This document shows, one piece after another, positions 9,635-18,219 of a stretch of DNA of 37,530 bases (positions are counted from its first letter, which is position 1; the number at the start of each line of letters is the position of its first letter). The DNA comes from Chloroflexota bacterium (GTDB lineage: Bacteria; Chloroflexota; UBA6077; SHYK01). The stretch lies in NCBI GenBank assembly GCA_016844585.1, contig JAERMM010000009.1, positions 1-37,530 of the forward strand, read 5' to 3'. Both the position numbers and the translations under genes were made by a program. The notes beneath the pieces are model-generated. The model did not search any database and had not been told where the DNA came from. It saw only the letters and a list, made by a program, of their open reading frames with translations.

Positions 9635-10858
9635 GTGCGTCGAGTGTCTCTCAGATGGATGCTTCTCTACGGCGCTGCGCGCACAGGGGTGGGCATTCAT
9701 GACATCTTCTACAACGCGGTGGCCGGCTTCTACCTCGCAAGCTACGGCATGCCAAACGTGGCCATTGGCTTTCTCGCGAACGAACGCTCACTGATCGGCG
9801 CCCTTTTGCAACCGCTGGTCGGCGCGGCCAGCGATCGCCTGCAAACGCCTCTCGGCCGGCGCCGGCCAGTCATGCTGCTCGTGATCCCCACCATTCTGGG
9901 CTTCCTGGCGCTGGCCATGCGTCCGGACACCTGGCTCGTGGTGCTGATTTTCATCCTGGGCCCGCTCTTTCTCGGACTCGCCGTCACGGCCTACCAGGTG
10001 CTGCTGCCGGACTGTGTGGTGCCGGAGCAACGAGGCCTAGCAAACGGCGTCAACGTCTTCATGGGGTTCGTGGGCGGCATCGGACTGCTGCTGGTCGCGT
10101 TCCGCGTCTGGGAGTCGCAGCCCGGGATCGTCTTCATCGGGGTGGCCGCGTCTCTGGCCGTGGGCTTCGCGATCACGATGCTCACCATCAAGGAGCCGGC
10201 CGACGGCGTTTCCGAGGAGGCAGAGGAGCGTTTTAGCCTGGGCGACTATCTGCAGAGCATCCTGCAGTACCGGTCTGCAACTCTGTACGTGGCGTCTTAC
10301 TTTTTCTTCTGGTTTGGAATCGGGGGAATCACGCCGTTCATCACTCGATTCGGAAACGAGGAGCTGGGCGTGCCGCAGAACGAGACGTTCCTGCTTCTGC
10401 TCGCCGTGATGATCGCGACCATGGTGTCGGCCGCGCCGGCCGGCTGGCTGGGCGACCGTATCGGCAAGAAGGTCATGACGAGCTGGGGCCTGATTGCCTT
10501 CGCGGTATTCATTTTGATCGGTTCTCAGATCGAGACCCGTGACCAGGCCATTGTGATCCTCGCCTTCGCCGGCATTGGCCAGGCGATCCCGTCGGTGCTG
10601 GCGTACCCGCTCTTTACCGAGCTGGTACCTGCCCGTCGGATGGGCGAACTGACCGGCCTCAGCACTATGGTGTGGTCGCTCGCCCAACCGATCGGCGCCA
10701 CGGTCTTCGGCGCCGTCGCGGACGCGACGGGCAGCCTGCGCAGCGTTCTGGTCGGGGGCAGCATTGCCCTGCTCATCTCGTGGCTGATTCTGCGTGCGGT
10801 GAACGTTCCGCGGAAAGTCCCGCCCGAAAACACCGCGCCAGTTGCAGACGGGGCGTAG
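9635..10858 (+). CDS. MFS transporter (GPH/SLC45-like)
   Basis: GTG at 9635, MRRVSLRWMLLYGAARTGVGIHDIFYNAVAGFYL...; 'LGRRRPVMLL' motif and many hydrophobic helices. Confidence 0.82.
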   Translation: MRRVSLRWMLLYGAARTGVGIHDIFYNAVAGFYLASYGMPNVAIGFLANERSLIGALLQPLVGAASDRLQTPLGRRRPVMLLVIPTILGFLALAMRPDTWLVVLIFILGPLFLGLAVTAYQVLLPDCVVPEQRGLANGVNVFMGFVGGIGLLLVAFRVWESQPGIVFIGVAASLAVGFAITMLTIKEPADGVSEEAEERFSLGDYLQSILQYRSATLYVASYFFFWFGIGGITPFITRFGNEELGVPQNETFLLLLAVMIATMVSAAPAGWLGDRIGKKVMTSWGLIAFAVFILIGSQIETRDQAIVILAFAGIGQAIPSVLAYPLFTELVPARRMGELTGLSTMVWSLAQPIGATVFGAVADATGSLRSVLVGGSIALLISWLILRAVNVPRKVPPENTAPVADGA

Positions 10859-10952
10859 ATGGGATGGTGGGCTCGCCGTACACTCTGCATGAAACCAGCA
10901 ATCGGTGTCGAGCGCCGTAGTGGCAGTCGGCGCCTGGGGGCACGCGACCCGA

Positions 10953-11183
10953 TGGATGCGGAGAGCCTTCGAGCCCGACAGGCTGAGTGGGACCGCTTTC
11001 ACCAATGGGAACGAGCGCACCTCGCCGAGCAGACCCTCGAGGAAAAGTGGCGCTGGTACGAGGCGGCCTACGAGTTGGCGCGCCAATTAGGCCATCTCTG
11101 CCGAGCCTCACCTCGACCTTGAGAAAATTCGCCACATCCGGTCGGTGCAGGCCAAGCTGGCGTTGCTGCCATGGCGGAGCTGA
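10953..11183 (+). pseudogene. Frameshifted small charged protein upstream of nucleotidyltransferase remnant
   Basis: MDAESLRARQAEWDRFHQWERAHLAEQTLEEKWRWYEAAYELARQLG continues after a one-frame shift near 11087-11095 as AISAEPHLDLEKIRHIRSVQAKLALLPWRS*. Confidence 0.5.
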
Positions 11184-11198
11184 TACGCATCAGCGGCG

Positions 11199-11560
11199 TT
11201 GAATGAGGTCGTCCAATTCCTCGACGATCTCGAGGTTCCGTACATGGTCATTGGGGGCGTCGCCAATCAGGCACTCGAATTGATCTTATTCGGGCTGGCT
11301 TACCCTACGAGGAAGCGGCCATTCGCCGAGCATCGAGTGTCGAGGTCGGCGGTACTCGGGCGCAGGTTGCATCGGCGGAGGACCTCATTCTGCATAAGCT
11401 CGCATCGACTCGACCGAGAAACCGCGAAGACGCGGACGGCGTGATCCGGCGACAACGCACCGCTCTGGATCGGGGCTACCTCGATCCCCTCGTCCAAAAG
11501 TCTCTCGGAGATCCTGGAACAGCCAGAGATCTGGGACTGGTACACGCACCAAATCGCCCG
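11199..11560 (+). pseudogene. Nucleotidyltransferase (AbiEii-like) remnant with internal deletion and frameshifts
   Basis: N-terminal LNEVVQFLDDLEVPYMVIGGVANQ; then in another frame GLPYEEAAIRRASSVEVGGTRAQVASAEDLILHKLASTRPRNREDADGVIRRQRTALDRGYLDPLVQK; then a further shift to LSEILEQPEIWDWYTHQIAR. The Asp-rich catalytic segment after 'IGGVAN' is missing. Confidence 0.65.
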
Positions 11561-11596
11561 ATGAAGAGCCAGAGTCGCAATAGTTCGCGCACGATC

Positions 11597-12958
11597 TTAG
11601 GCGCCTTCGTGATCTTCACGACTCGGCGAGCCACCTGGCCCGCGCACGCGTCGAACGCGCTCGACGATCTGCCCCTCATGACCTTCCCCTGTCGGCTCGT
11701 AGAAGCGGCTTCCCGCGATTGCATCCGGCAGGTGTTGCTGGTCAACCACGTGACCCTCGAAGTCGTGGGCGTATTTGTAGCCCTTGCCGTAGCCCATCCC
11801 TCGCATTAGTCCCGTAACCGCGTTCCTCAGGTGCAGAGGAACTGGCAGCGCGCCGGAGCGCTGCACCTCCGCCACGGCGCCCTCATAGGCGGTCTTTACC
11901 GAGTTGCTCTTCGGCGCAGTGGCCAGGTAGAGGGCCGCCTCCGTGAGCGGGAACAGCGCCTCTGGCATGCCGACAAAGTGGGCCGCCTGCTGCGCGGCGA
12001 TCGCCACGGGGAGCGCCATCGGGTCTGCGAGCCCGACGTCCTCCGATGCCAGAATGACCAGCCGGCGAGCCACAAATAGCGGATCCTCACCGGCTTCCAG
12101 CATGCGCGCAAGCCAGTACACCGCGGCGTCCGGGTCTGAGCCCCGAATCGACTTGATGAGAGCGGACACAAGGTCATAGTGCTGGTCGCCGGCGCGATCG
12201 TACATGAGCGCACGCCGCTGCATGGCGTCCTCGACGGTTGCCCTGATGACGTGACGCTCACCGTCCCCCGTCGGGGACGTGGCAAGCGTCGCCAATTCCA
12301 GCGCATTCAGTCCAATGCGGGCGTCGCCGCCAGCTACGCCGACGATGTAATCCAACGCGTCCGGATCGAGTTTCACGTGAAACATCGCCAGACCGCGGCT
12401 CTCGTCCCGCAGCGCCCGTTGGACCAGCGCCTCGATGTCCTCATCCGACAGCGACTCGAGGCGATACACGCGAGACCGCGACAGGAGGGCGCTGTTGACC
12501 TCGAACGACGGGTTCTCCGTCGTCGCTCCTATGAGGGTCAAGAGCCCACTTTCGACGTTGGGCAACACCGTATCCTGCTGGGCCTTGTTGAAACGGTGAA
12601 TCTCATCGATGAACAGGATGGTTCGCTGGCCCTGGCTTCGACGCGCCAGCGCGCCATCGGCCGCGCGCCGCAGGTCTGCCACGCCGGCCGAAACACCACT
12701 GAGGGCTACCATGTGTGCGTGGGTGGTTCGGCTGATAACTTCCGCCAGGGTCGTCTTCCCACTCCCCGGTGGCCCCCAGAGAATCATCGACGATAGCTGG
12801 TCCTCTTCGATTGCGCGTCGGAGCGCACGACCACAGCCCACCAGGTGCTCCTGCCCGACGAATTCATCGAGCGTCGTCGGGCGCATTCGAGTGGCGAGAG
12901 GCGCACCCGCGTTGGCCTGGACGCCGCCTGTCTGCACGGTGTCTGGAGCGGCAAACAA
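11597..12958 (-). CDS. rarA: Replication-associated recombination protein A (RarA/MgsA AAA ATPase)
   Basis: 'RPTTLDEFVGQEHLVG', Walker A 'LWGPPGSGKTTLAEVI', Walker B 'LFIDEIHRFNKAQQD', 'GATTENPSFEVNSALLSRSRVYRLE', 'YWLARMLEAGEDPLFVARRLVILASEDVGLADP'. Start uncertain: TTG at 12958 gives 'LFAAPD...'; the longer ORF to 13342 overlaps the rpmH promoter and leader. Confidence 0.92.
   Translation of the reverse strand: MFAAPDTVQTGGVQANAGAPLATRMRPTTLDEFVGQEHLVGCGRALRRAIEEDQLSSMILWGPPGSGKTTLAEVISRTTHAHMVALSGVSAGVADLRRAADGALARRSQGQRTILFIDEIHRFNKAQQDTVLPNVESGLLTLIGATTENPSFEVNSALLSRSRVYRLESLSDEDIEALVQRALRDESRGLAMFHVKLDPDALDYIVGVAGGDARIGLNALELATLATSPTGDGERHVIRATVEDAMQRRALMYDRAGDQHYDLVSALIKSIRGSDPDAAVYWLARMLEAGEDPLFVARRLVILASEDVGLADPMALPVAIAAQQAAHFVGMPEALFPLTEAALYLATAPKSNSVKTAYEGAVAEVQRSGALPVPLHLRNAVTGLMRGMGYGKGYKYAHDFEGHVVDQQHLPDAIAGSRFYEPTGEGHEGQIVERVRRVRGPGGSPSREDHEGA
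12369..12384. promoter_or_regulatory. parS: Candidate parS centromere site (AGTTTCACGTGAAACA)
   Basis: 15/16 match to consensus TGTTTCACGTGAAACA; lies inside rarA, about 5 kb from parAB. Confidence 0.85.
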
Positions 12959-13080
12959 GGCCTCTTGAGAGGGGGAGGAAGGCCCACCCGGGGCAGCCTG
13001 CGCCCTGACAGTGGGCCGGATATCGCGGCCTGAAGAGATGGTTCGCCTCCGATAATCTGTACGATCGACCCATCGCCTGA

Positions 13081-13110
13081 TTGACAGGCGGTTTCGACCC
13101 TTCCTATAAT
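13081..13110 (+). promoter_or_regulatory. Consensus sigma70-type promoter TTGACA-N18-TATAAT for the rpmH operon
   Basis: ttgaca ggcggtttcgacccttcc tataat read directly; about 180 nt upstream of rpmH. Confidence 0.8.
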
Positions 13111-13148
13111 CGCAAAAGCCTGCCAGGGACGACGACTCGCAAACCCCG

Positions 13149-13280
13149 GCGGTAGCGAAGACCGCAATGCCTGTGGCAACCGACGCCGACACCGCGGTAG
13201 CGAAACCGCAACGCCTGTAGCAACTGATGCCGACAAGCGGTAGCAAAAACCGCAATGCCTGTAGCAACCGATGCCGACAG
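13149..13280 (+). repeat. Three tandem ~44-bp repeats in the rpmH leader, each with a GCGGT...ACCGC hairpin
   Basis: Units at 13149, 13194 and 13237: gcggtagcgaagaccgcaatgcctgtggcaaccgacgccgaca / gcggtagcgaaaccgcaacgcctgtagcaactgatgccgaca / gcggtagcaaaaaccgcaatgcctgtagcaaccgatgccgaca. Confidence 0.85.
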
Positions 13281-13291
13281 AAGGAGGCTGA

Positions 13292-13429
13292 GTGCCTAAG
13301 CGGACCTGGCAGCCCAAGCGGATCCCACGCAAGCGCGTCCACGGATTCCTCAAGCGCATGAGCTCACCCGGAGGCCGCGAGGTCATCCGTCGGCGGCGTC
13401 GCCGCGGCCGAAAACTGCTCTCTATTTGA
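13292..13429 (+). CDS. rpmH: 50S ribosomal protein L34 (bL34)
   Basis: GTG start after [52 protein letters not shown]. Absent from the ORF track, probably because it is short. Confidence 0.95.
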   Translation: MPKRTWQPKRIPRKRVHGFLKRMSSPGGREVIRRRRRRGRKLLSI

Positions 13430-13508
13430 CGTCCTGACCGTTTTCGCGACTGTTCCGGCCGACGATTGAGTCGCCGTCGGACCGAATCGCGGCGCTGACG
13501 GCGGCCGT

Positions 13509-13886
13509 ATGCAGCGAGCACACCGTCTTCGACGAGGTACAGACTTTGACCGCGTGCGGGCAAGCAGGCGGAGTTGGGCGCATCCACTGCTCATCTGCTA
13601 CGCCAGCCCCGCCGACGGCATCGGCCTCCCCAGGATTGGAATTGCCGTTGGTCGTCGCGTCGGCAACGCTGTCGTGCGCAACCAGGTGAAGCGCCGAATT
13701 CGTGAGGCAGTGCGCACGTTTTACGGGAAAATCCAGCCCGGGGTAGACCTTGTGTTGATTGCTCGGCCGGCAGCCTCGAAGGCTGGGTATGCAGATCTCG
13801 CCGGGGCGGTCGGTTCGCTCATTGAGAGAGCCGCGGCGAAACCGGTGGGTTCGAAAAGCCCGACCGATGGACCAGCACAATCGTGA
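13509..13886 (+). CDS. rnpA: Ribonuclease P protein component
   Basis: '[23 protein letters not shown]...[28 protein letters not shown]'; directly downstream of rpmH. Confidence 0.92.
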   Translation: MQRAHRLRRGTDFDRVRASRRSWAHPLLICYASPADGIGLPRIGIAVGRRVGNAVVRNQVKRRIREAVRTFYGKIQPGVDLVLIARPAASKAGYADLAGAVGSLIERAAAKPVGSKSPTDGPAQS

Positions 13887-14128
13887 AACCGATAGTCCTG
13901 TGGACAATTCGCCTCTACCAGTTGGCCATCTCGCCTGCTGTGCCGCCGTCTTGCCGCTACCTGCCAACCTGCAGCGAGTACTGTACGGAGGCGGTCGAGC
14001 GCCACGGTGTTGGGTGGGGGTTGTGGCTGGGCCTCCGCAGAATCGCCCGTTGCCACCCGTTTCACCCCGGCGGCTACGATCCCGTGCCGGACGTCCGAAT
14101 CAAAGCCACGCCGGTAGGCCACTTCTAG
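13883..14128 (+). CDS. yidD: Membrane protein insertion efficiency factor YidD
   Basis: '[37 protein letters not shown]...[17 protein letters not shown]'. Confidence 0.95.
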   Translation: MKPIVLWTIRLYQLAISPAVPPSCRYLPTCSEYCTEAVERHGVGWGLWLGLRRIARCHPFHPGGYDPVPDVRIKATPVGHF

Positions 14129-14145
14129 TCTAGGATAGGTATTCT

Positions 14146-14976
14146 GTGCCGTTTTTCGACGTTTTCCTGCCAGTTTGGAACGGGCTGCTCGTCGGCCCAA
14201 TTGAGAGCGCGCTCATCGCCTTGGCGGAGGCGACAGGCAGCGCCGGCCTTGCAATCATCCTTTTCACAATTGCTGTCCGGACCGCGCTCTTGCCACTCGG
14301 CATCATGCAAGCAAAGTCGCAGAAAGCGATGTACGCGCTACAGCCGCATATAAAGGAGCTGCAGAAACGCTACGGCAACGACCGCCAGAAAATGAGCCAG
14401 GAGCAGATGCGCCTCTATAAGGAGAAGGGTGTCAATCCCCTCGCGGGCTGTTTGCCGATGCTTCTCCAGATGCCGATCTGGTTCGCCCTCTACTCCGCTC
14501 TGCTGACACTCGCCGATCGGAATACCCTCTTTCAACAGTCGTTCCTCTGGGTTGACAACCTCGCCCATCATTCCACACCCACCCTGGAAGACCCGAGAAC
14601 CTGGACGTTGGTGATCCTACCCGTGGTGACCGCGGCCACCCAGTGGGTCGTTCAGCGCATGGCGACGTTGCCAGCGGCAGACCCACAGCAACAGCAGATG
14701 AACCAGATGATGCAGTTCATGCCGCTGATGTTCCTGGTTTTCTCGTTTCAGGTGGCGTCGGGCCTGGTCCTATACTGGGTTATCTCGAACATCTATAGCA
14801 TCGTTCAGCAGTATTTCACACTCGGTTGGGGCACGCTCCCATTGCTTGGATCCGGTTCGCTGGTCGACGGGCCCGAACCCCCACGCGGAGACCAGCCGCA
14901 AATCGGGAAGCCAAACGCCGCACCGCCGCGACGAAAGGGACCAGGCCCGGCGCCTCGGCGGAAAAGGGGGAAGTAG
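14146..14976 (+). CDS. yidC: Membrane protein insertase YidC/Oxa1 family
   Basis: 'GSAGLAIILFTIAVRTALLPLGIMQAKSQKAMYALQPHIKELQKRYGNDRQKMSQEQMRLYKEKGVNPLAGCLPMLLQMPIWFALYSAL'. Confidence 0.95.
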   Translation: MPFFDVFLPVWNGLLVGPIESALIALAEATGSAGLAIILFTIAVRTALLPLGIMQAKSQKAMYALQPHIKELQKRYGNDRQKMSQEQMRLYKEKGVNPLAGCLPMLLQMPIWFALYSALLTLADRNTLFQQSFLWVDNLAHHSTPTLEDPRTWTLVILPVVTAATQWVVQRMATLPAADPQQQQMNQMMQFMPLMFLVFSFQVASGLVLYWVISNIYSIVQQYFTLGWGTLPLLGSGSLVDGPEPPRGDQPQIGKPNAAPPRRKGPGPAPRRKRGK

Positions 14977-14979
14977 GCA

Positions 14980-15735
14980 GTGGAAAACGAAAGCATTGAA
15001 GCACACGGTCGGACGACGGATGAAGCGATTCGGGCGGCTCTCGAGCAGCTAGGCGTTACCCGTGACGAGGTGGACGTGGAGGTCCTGGCCGAAGGACGCT
15101 CCGGAGTCTTCGGCGTTGGATCGCAAGAGGCTCGCGTTCGCGTCACTCTGATTGGTGACGAGTATGGCGACGAGGTTGAAGACGAGGAGAACTACTCGCC
15201 GCCACCTCAGATGGCTACCGAGGAGGCCGAAGCGGCGCGCGAGACTCTGGAGCACATTCTTGACCTACTCGAATTCCCGAACGTCGTCACCGTAGGGGGG
15301 ATCGAGAAAGACCGCGACGTCACCGCCATTCACCTCGAGGTGGCGGGCGAAGACGTCGGCCTACTCATTGGGAGACATGGGGAAACGCTGTCGAGCGTCC
15401 AATTCCTCGTCAACGCGTGCCTCTCGAAGCGCATGCCGCGCGACATGCGCGTCATCGTGGACATCGAGCACTATCGCGAGCGACGTGAGCAATCGCTACA
15501 GGGCATCGCACTGCGCACTGCCGACCGCGTCCGTCGTGACAACCGCGCGGTTACGCTACAGCCAATGCCGGCCAATGAGCGGCGCATCATCCACCTGACG
15601 CTCCAGACGAGCCAACACGTGAGCACCGAGTCGACTGGCGACGGGCCCGAGCGCCGCGTTGTGGTGTCTCCCAAGCAGGGCGCCCCGAGTCGCCGACCCA
15701 GCTATGGACCTCCGCGTGGCGGCTACAGAGGTTAG
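14980..15735 (+). CDS. jag: Jag/KhpB RNA-binding protein (Jag-N, KH, R3H)
   Basis: 'EAHGRTTDEAIRAALEQLGVTRDEVDVEVLAEGRSGVFGVGSQEARVRV' (Jag-N), 'GLLIGRHGETLSSVQFLVN' (KH), 'LQPMPANERRIIHLTL' (R3H). Confidence 0.92.
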   Translation: MENESIEAHGRTTDEAIRAALEQLGVTRDEVDVEVLAEGRSGVFGVGSQEARVRVTLIGDEYGDEVEDEENYSPPPQMATEEAEAARETLEHILDLLEFPNVVTVGGIEKDRDVTAIHLEVAGEDVGLLIGRHGETLSSVQFLVNACLSKRMPRDMRVIVDIEHYRERREQSLQGIALRTADRVRRDNRAVTLQPMPANERRIIHLTLQTSQHVSTESTGDGPERRVVVSPKQGAPSRRPSYGPPRGGYRG

Positions 15736-15743
15736 CGACCGCG

Positions 15744-16604
15744 GTGCAACTCGGTCCGACTGGGATTGACCTAAGTGCGGAGCCTGACTATGTTCTGGTC
15801 GGACACGTCACTCGCGATCTCTTTGGGGTTGACCAGCGTCTCGGTGGCACCGTCCTCTATGCCGGCGTCGCAGCCGCGCGCCTTGGGCGGCGAGTCGGCA
15901 TCGTGACGGCCTTCGAGACGTCGCTCGTCCTCCCACCTGAGGCAGCAGGACTCGCCGTGTCGCGTGCAGCATCAGATCGGACAACGACTTTTCGGATCGA
16001 TCACGTCGGCGGGGGGCGCCGCCTCAGCCTTCTGGATCGAGCGCCTCGTATCGAATGTTCGGACGCACCACAACGTTGGCGTAGATCGCCCATCGTGCAT
16101 CTCGCCCCGGTGGCAGACGAGACGAGTCCTGAACTGGCGGCCTGTTTCCCGAAATCCTGGACCGGCGCAACCGCTCAGGGCTGGCTCAGGGATCCGTATG
16201 GGGATGTAACCACCGCACGCTGGTCGCGCAGCGCCGCTCAATTGGGCAACGAGAGGTTCGGCGCCATCGTCGTTTCCGATGACGACCTCCGAGATAATAG
16301 CGACGTAGGCCTTTTCACGCAGCACGCGGAGTGTGTTGTAGTCACCCATGGAGCATCCGGCTGCACGGTCCATGTTGTGGGCCAGACTATCGAGGTCCCT
16401 GCCTGCGCGGCTGACGAGGTTGATTCGACCGGGGCCGGCGACGTCTTCGCCGCGGCGTTTTTTGTTCGGCTGAACGAGACACGCGACCCCGTCTCGAGCG
16501 CAAGATTTGCCGCTTGCGCGGCCGGTCTGTCGATCGAGGGAGTCGGCCTGTCGCGGATTCCCACCCGCGAGCAGGTGGTTGTCCGTTTGGCGATGGGAGG
16601 GTGA
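15744..16604 (+). CDS. PfkB/ribokinase-family sugar kinase-like protein
   Basis: N-terminal 'VGHVTRDLFGVDQRLGGTVLYAGVAAARLG' and C-terminal 'DEVDSTGAGDVFAAAFFV' PfkB signature. Confidence 0.82.
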   Translation: MQLGPTGIDLSAEPDYVLVGHVTRDLFGVDQRLGGTVLYAGVAAARLGRRVGIVTAFETSLVLPPEAAGLAVSRAASDRTTTFRIDHVGGGRRLSLLDRAPRIECSDAPQRWRRSPIVHLAPVADETSPELAACFPKSWTGATAQGWLRDPYGDVTTARWSRSAAQLGNERFGAIVVSDDDLRDNSDVGLFTQHAECVVVTHGASGCTVHVVGQTIEVPACAADEVDSTGAGDVFAAAFFVRLNETRDPVSSARFAACAAGLSIEGVGLSRIPTREQVVVRLAMGG

Positions 16605-17368
16605 CGCGCACCGTCGCGGTCGCCAATCAGAAGGGCGGCGTAGGCAAGACGACCACCGCCGTGAGTCTTGCCGCGCATCTCGGGGCGGCGGGGCGTGTGT
16701 TGCTCGTCGACATGGATCCACAGGCGAATGCCACCAGTTCACTGGGTCTGCACGTCGCGGACGGCACGCCGTCCGTCTACGAGGTTCTCATTGGACGGGC
16801 GGCTATGGAGTCCGTTCTGATCAGATCGGGAGAGCCCGGATTGACCGTGGCCCCCGCGTCGCAGGCCCTGGCTGGTGCGCAGGTTGATCTAGTTGACACC
16901 GCTGACGGCGACTTGCGCCTTCGCAACGCTCTACAGCCGGTGTTGGGCCTCTTCGACCTGGTGATCATTGACTGTCCGCCAGCAGTGGGAGTGCTCACCG
17001 TGAACGCGCTCGCGGCTGCTGACGCAGTGCTCGTTCCCGTCCAGTGTGAGTACCTGGCGCTAGAAGGGCTCGGCCAGATCATGCAGCTGGTAGAGGCCAT
17101 GCGGTGCGGGTTGAATCCGCGACTCGATCTGCTAGGGGTCCTACCGACGATGTTCGACAGCCGTACCAACCTCAGCACACAGGTGGTCGATGAGATCCGC
17201 CACTACTTCCCCAACGAAACCTTTGAGAGTGTCGTTCCGCGGTCGGTCCGGTTGAGCGAAGCGCCGAGCTTTGGAAAATCCATCGTTGCATACGACGCGC
17301 ATTCTCGCGCCGCGGAAGCGTACGCCCAGGTGGCCCAGGAGATTATCGCTCGGGGCTACTGGCGGTGA
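16601..17368 (+). CDS. parA: Chromosome partitioning ATPase ParA (Soj)
   Basis: 'TVAVANQKGGVGKTTTAVSLAAHL', 'VLLVDMDPQANATSSLG', 'LVIIDCPPAVGVLTVNAL', 'VPRSVRLSEAPSFGKSIVAYD'. GTG start overlaps the PfkB stop. Confidence 0.95.
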   Translation: MTRTVAVANQKGGVGKTTTAVSLAAHLGAAGRVLLVDMDPQANATSSLGLHVADGTPSVYEVLIGRAAMESVLIRSGEPGLTVAPASQALAGAQVDLVDTADGDLRLRNALQPVLGLFDLVIIDCPPAVGVLTVNALAAADAVLVPVQCEYLALEGLGQIMQLVEAMRCGLNPRLDLLGVLPTMFDSRTNLSTQVVDEIRHYFPNETFESVVPRSVRLSEAPSFGKSIVAYDAHSRAAEAYAQVAQEIIARGYWR

Positions 17369-17385
17369 CCCACCAGGAGGGACCA

Positions 17386-18219
17386 ATGCAAGGACTTCGC
17401 GGCGGCCTCGGCCGAGGGCTGGATGCCCTCATCCCGCGCGGTGCCGGCGGAATGCAGGAGATCGAAGTCGATCGGATCGCACCGAATCCGGCCCAGCCAC
17501 GAAAGGGCTTCGACTCCACGGCCCTGGACGAGCTTGCCGCATCCATTCGAGAGCATGGCCTGCTGCAGCCGGTTATCGTCTCACGCGCGCCGTCGGGATA
17601 CACACTCATTGCGGGCGAGCGCCGCTGGCGGGCCGCCAAGCTCGCTGGCCTCGCAACCGTCCCCGCTCTCGTAAAAGACGTCTCGCCGCTGGCAGCACTC
17701 GAGCTGGCGCTGGTCGAGAATCTCCAACGGGCAGACTTATCACCGATCGAGGAAGCCGCTGCCTACCGGGAGTTGATCGATGGCCACGGCATCACTCAAG
17801 AGCAGGTCGGAGCGCGCATCGGACGCAGCAGAGTCAGCGTCGCTAACCGGTTGCGACTCCTGAGCCTTCCCCCGGGAGCCCGCGGCCTCCTCGCGGATGG
17901 GCAACTGAGCGAGGGTCACGCCCGCGCGCTTCTCGGCTGTACCGACTTGGTATTGCTCGAAGCGCTGGCGGCCCGCGTAGCTGTGGAGCAGCTCAGCGTT
18001 CGCTCTACCGAAGAGCTGGTACGGCGGGCGGTCCGAGGGAGCGAGACCAAGCCAGAGCGCGCCGAGCCTTCCGGGACCGAAGAGGAGCTGCAGCGTGCGC
18101 TTGGAACCCGCGTGCAGATCGTGCGCTCGCGTCGGGGTGGACGCCTGGTGATCCATTACTATGACGATGACCAGTTGGCGGGAATCGTGGGCTCTCTTCT
18201 CGGGCAGGAGCGACTGTGA
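17386..18219 (+). CDS. parB: Chromosome partitioning protein ParB (Spo0J)
   Basis: 'GLGRGLDALIP', 'IAPNPAQPRKGFD', 'GERRWRAAKLAGL', 'LALVENLQRADLSPIEEAAAYREL', 'GRSRVSVANRLRLLSLP'. AGGAGG precedes the ATG at 17386. Confidence 0.95.
   Translation: MQGLRGGLGRGLDALIPRGAGGMQEIEVDRIAPNPAQPRKGFDSTALDELAASIREHGLLQPVIVSRAPSGYTLIAGERRWRAAKLAGLATVPALVKDVSPLAALELALVENLQRADLSPIEEAAAYRELIDGHGITQEQVGARIGRSRVSVANRLRLLSLPPGARGLLADGQLSEGHARALLGCTDLVLLEALAARVAVEQLSVRSTEELVRRAVRGSETKPERAEPSGTEEELQRALGTRVQIVRSRRGGRLVIHYYDDDQLAGIVGSLLGQERL

Noticed and set aside
10037-11086. 349-aa minus-strand ORF
   Set aside because: Antisense to the GPH-like MFS transporter; Arg/Asp/His/Gly-rich composition typical of GC-rich shadow ORFs with no recognisable motif.
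13149-13280. Possible CRISPR array
   Set aside because: Units are directly adjacent with no unique spacers, only three copies, and lie between a promoter and rpmH.
12784-13587. 267-aa minus-strand ORF and the N-terminal extension of rarA to 13342
   Set aside because: They run through the rpmH gene, promoter and leader repeats and translate low-quality repetitive sequence; rpmH and rnpA on the plus strand are unambiguous.
13895-13906. DnaA-box-like TGTGGACAA
   Set aside because: Single one-mismatch site inside yidD; no cluster of DnaA boxes or AT-rich unwinding element seen, so no oriC call made.
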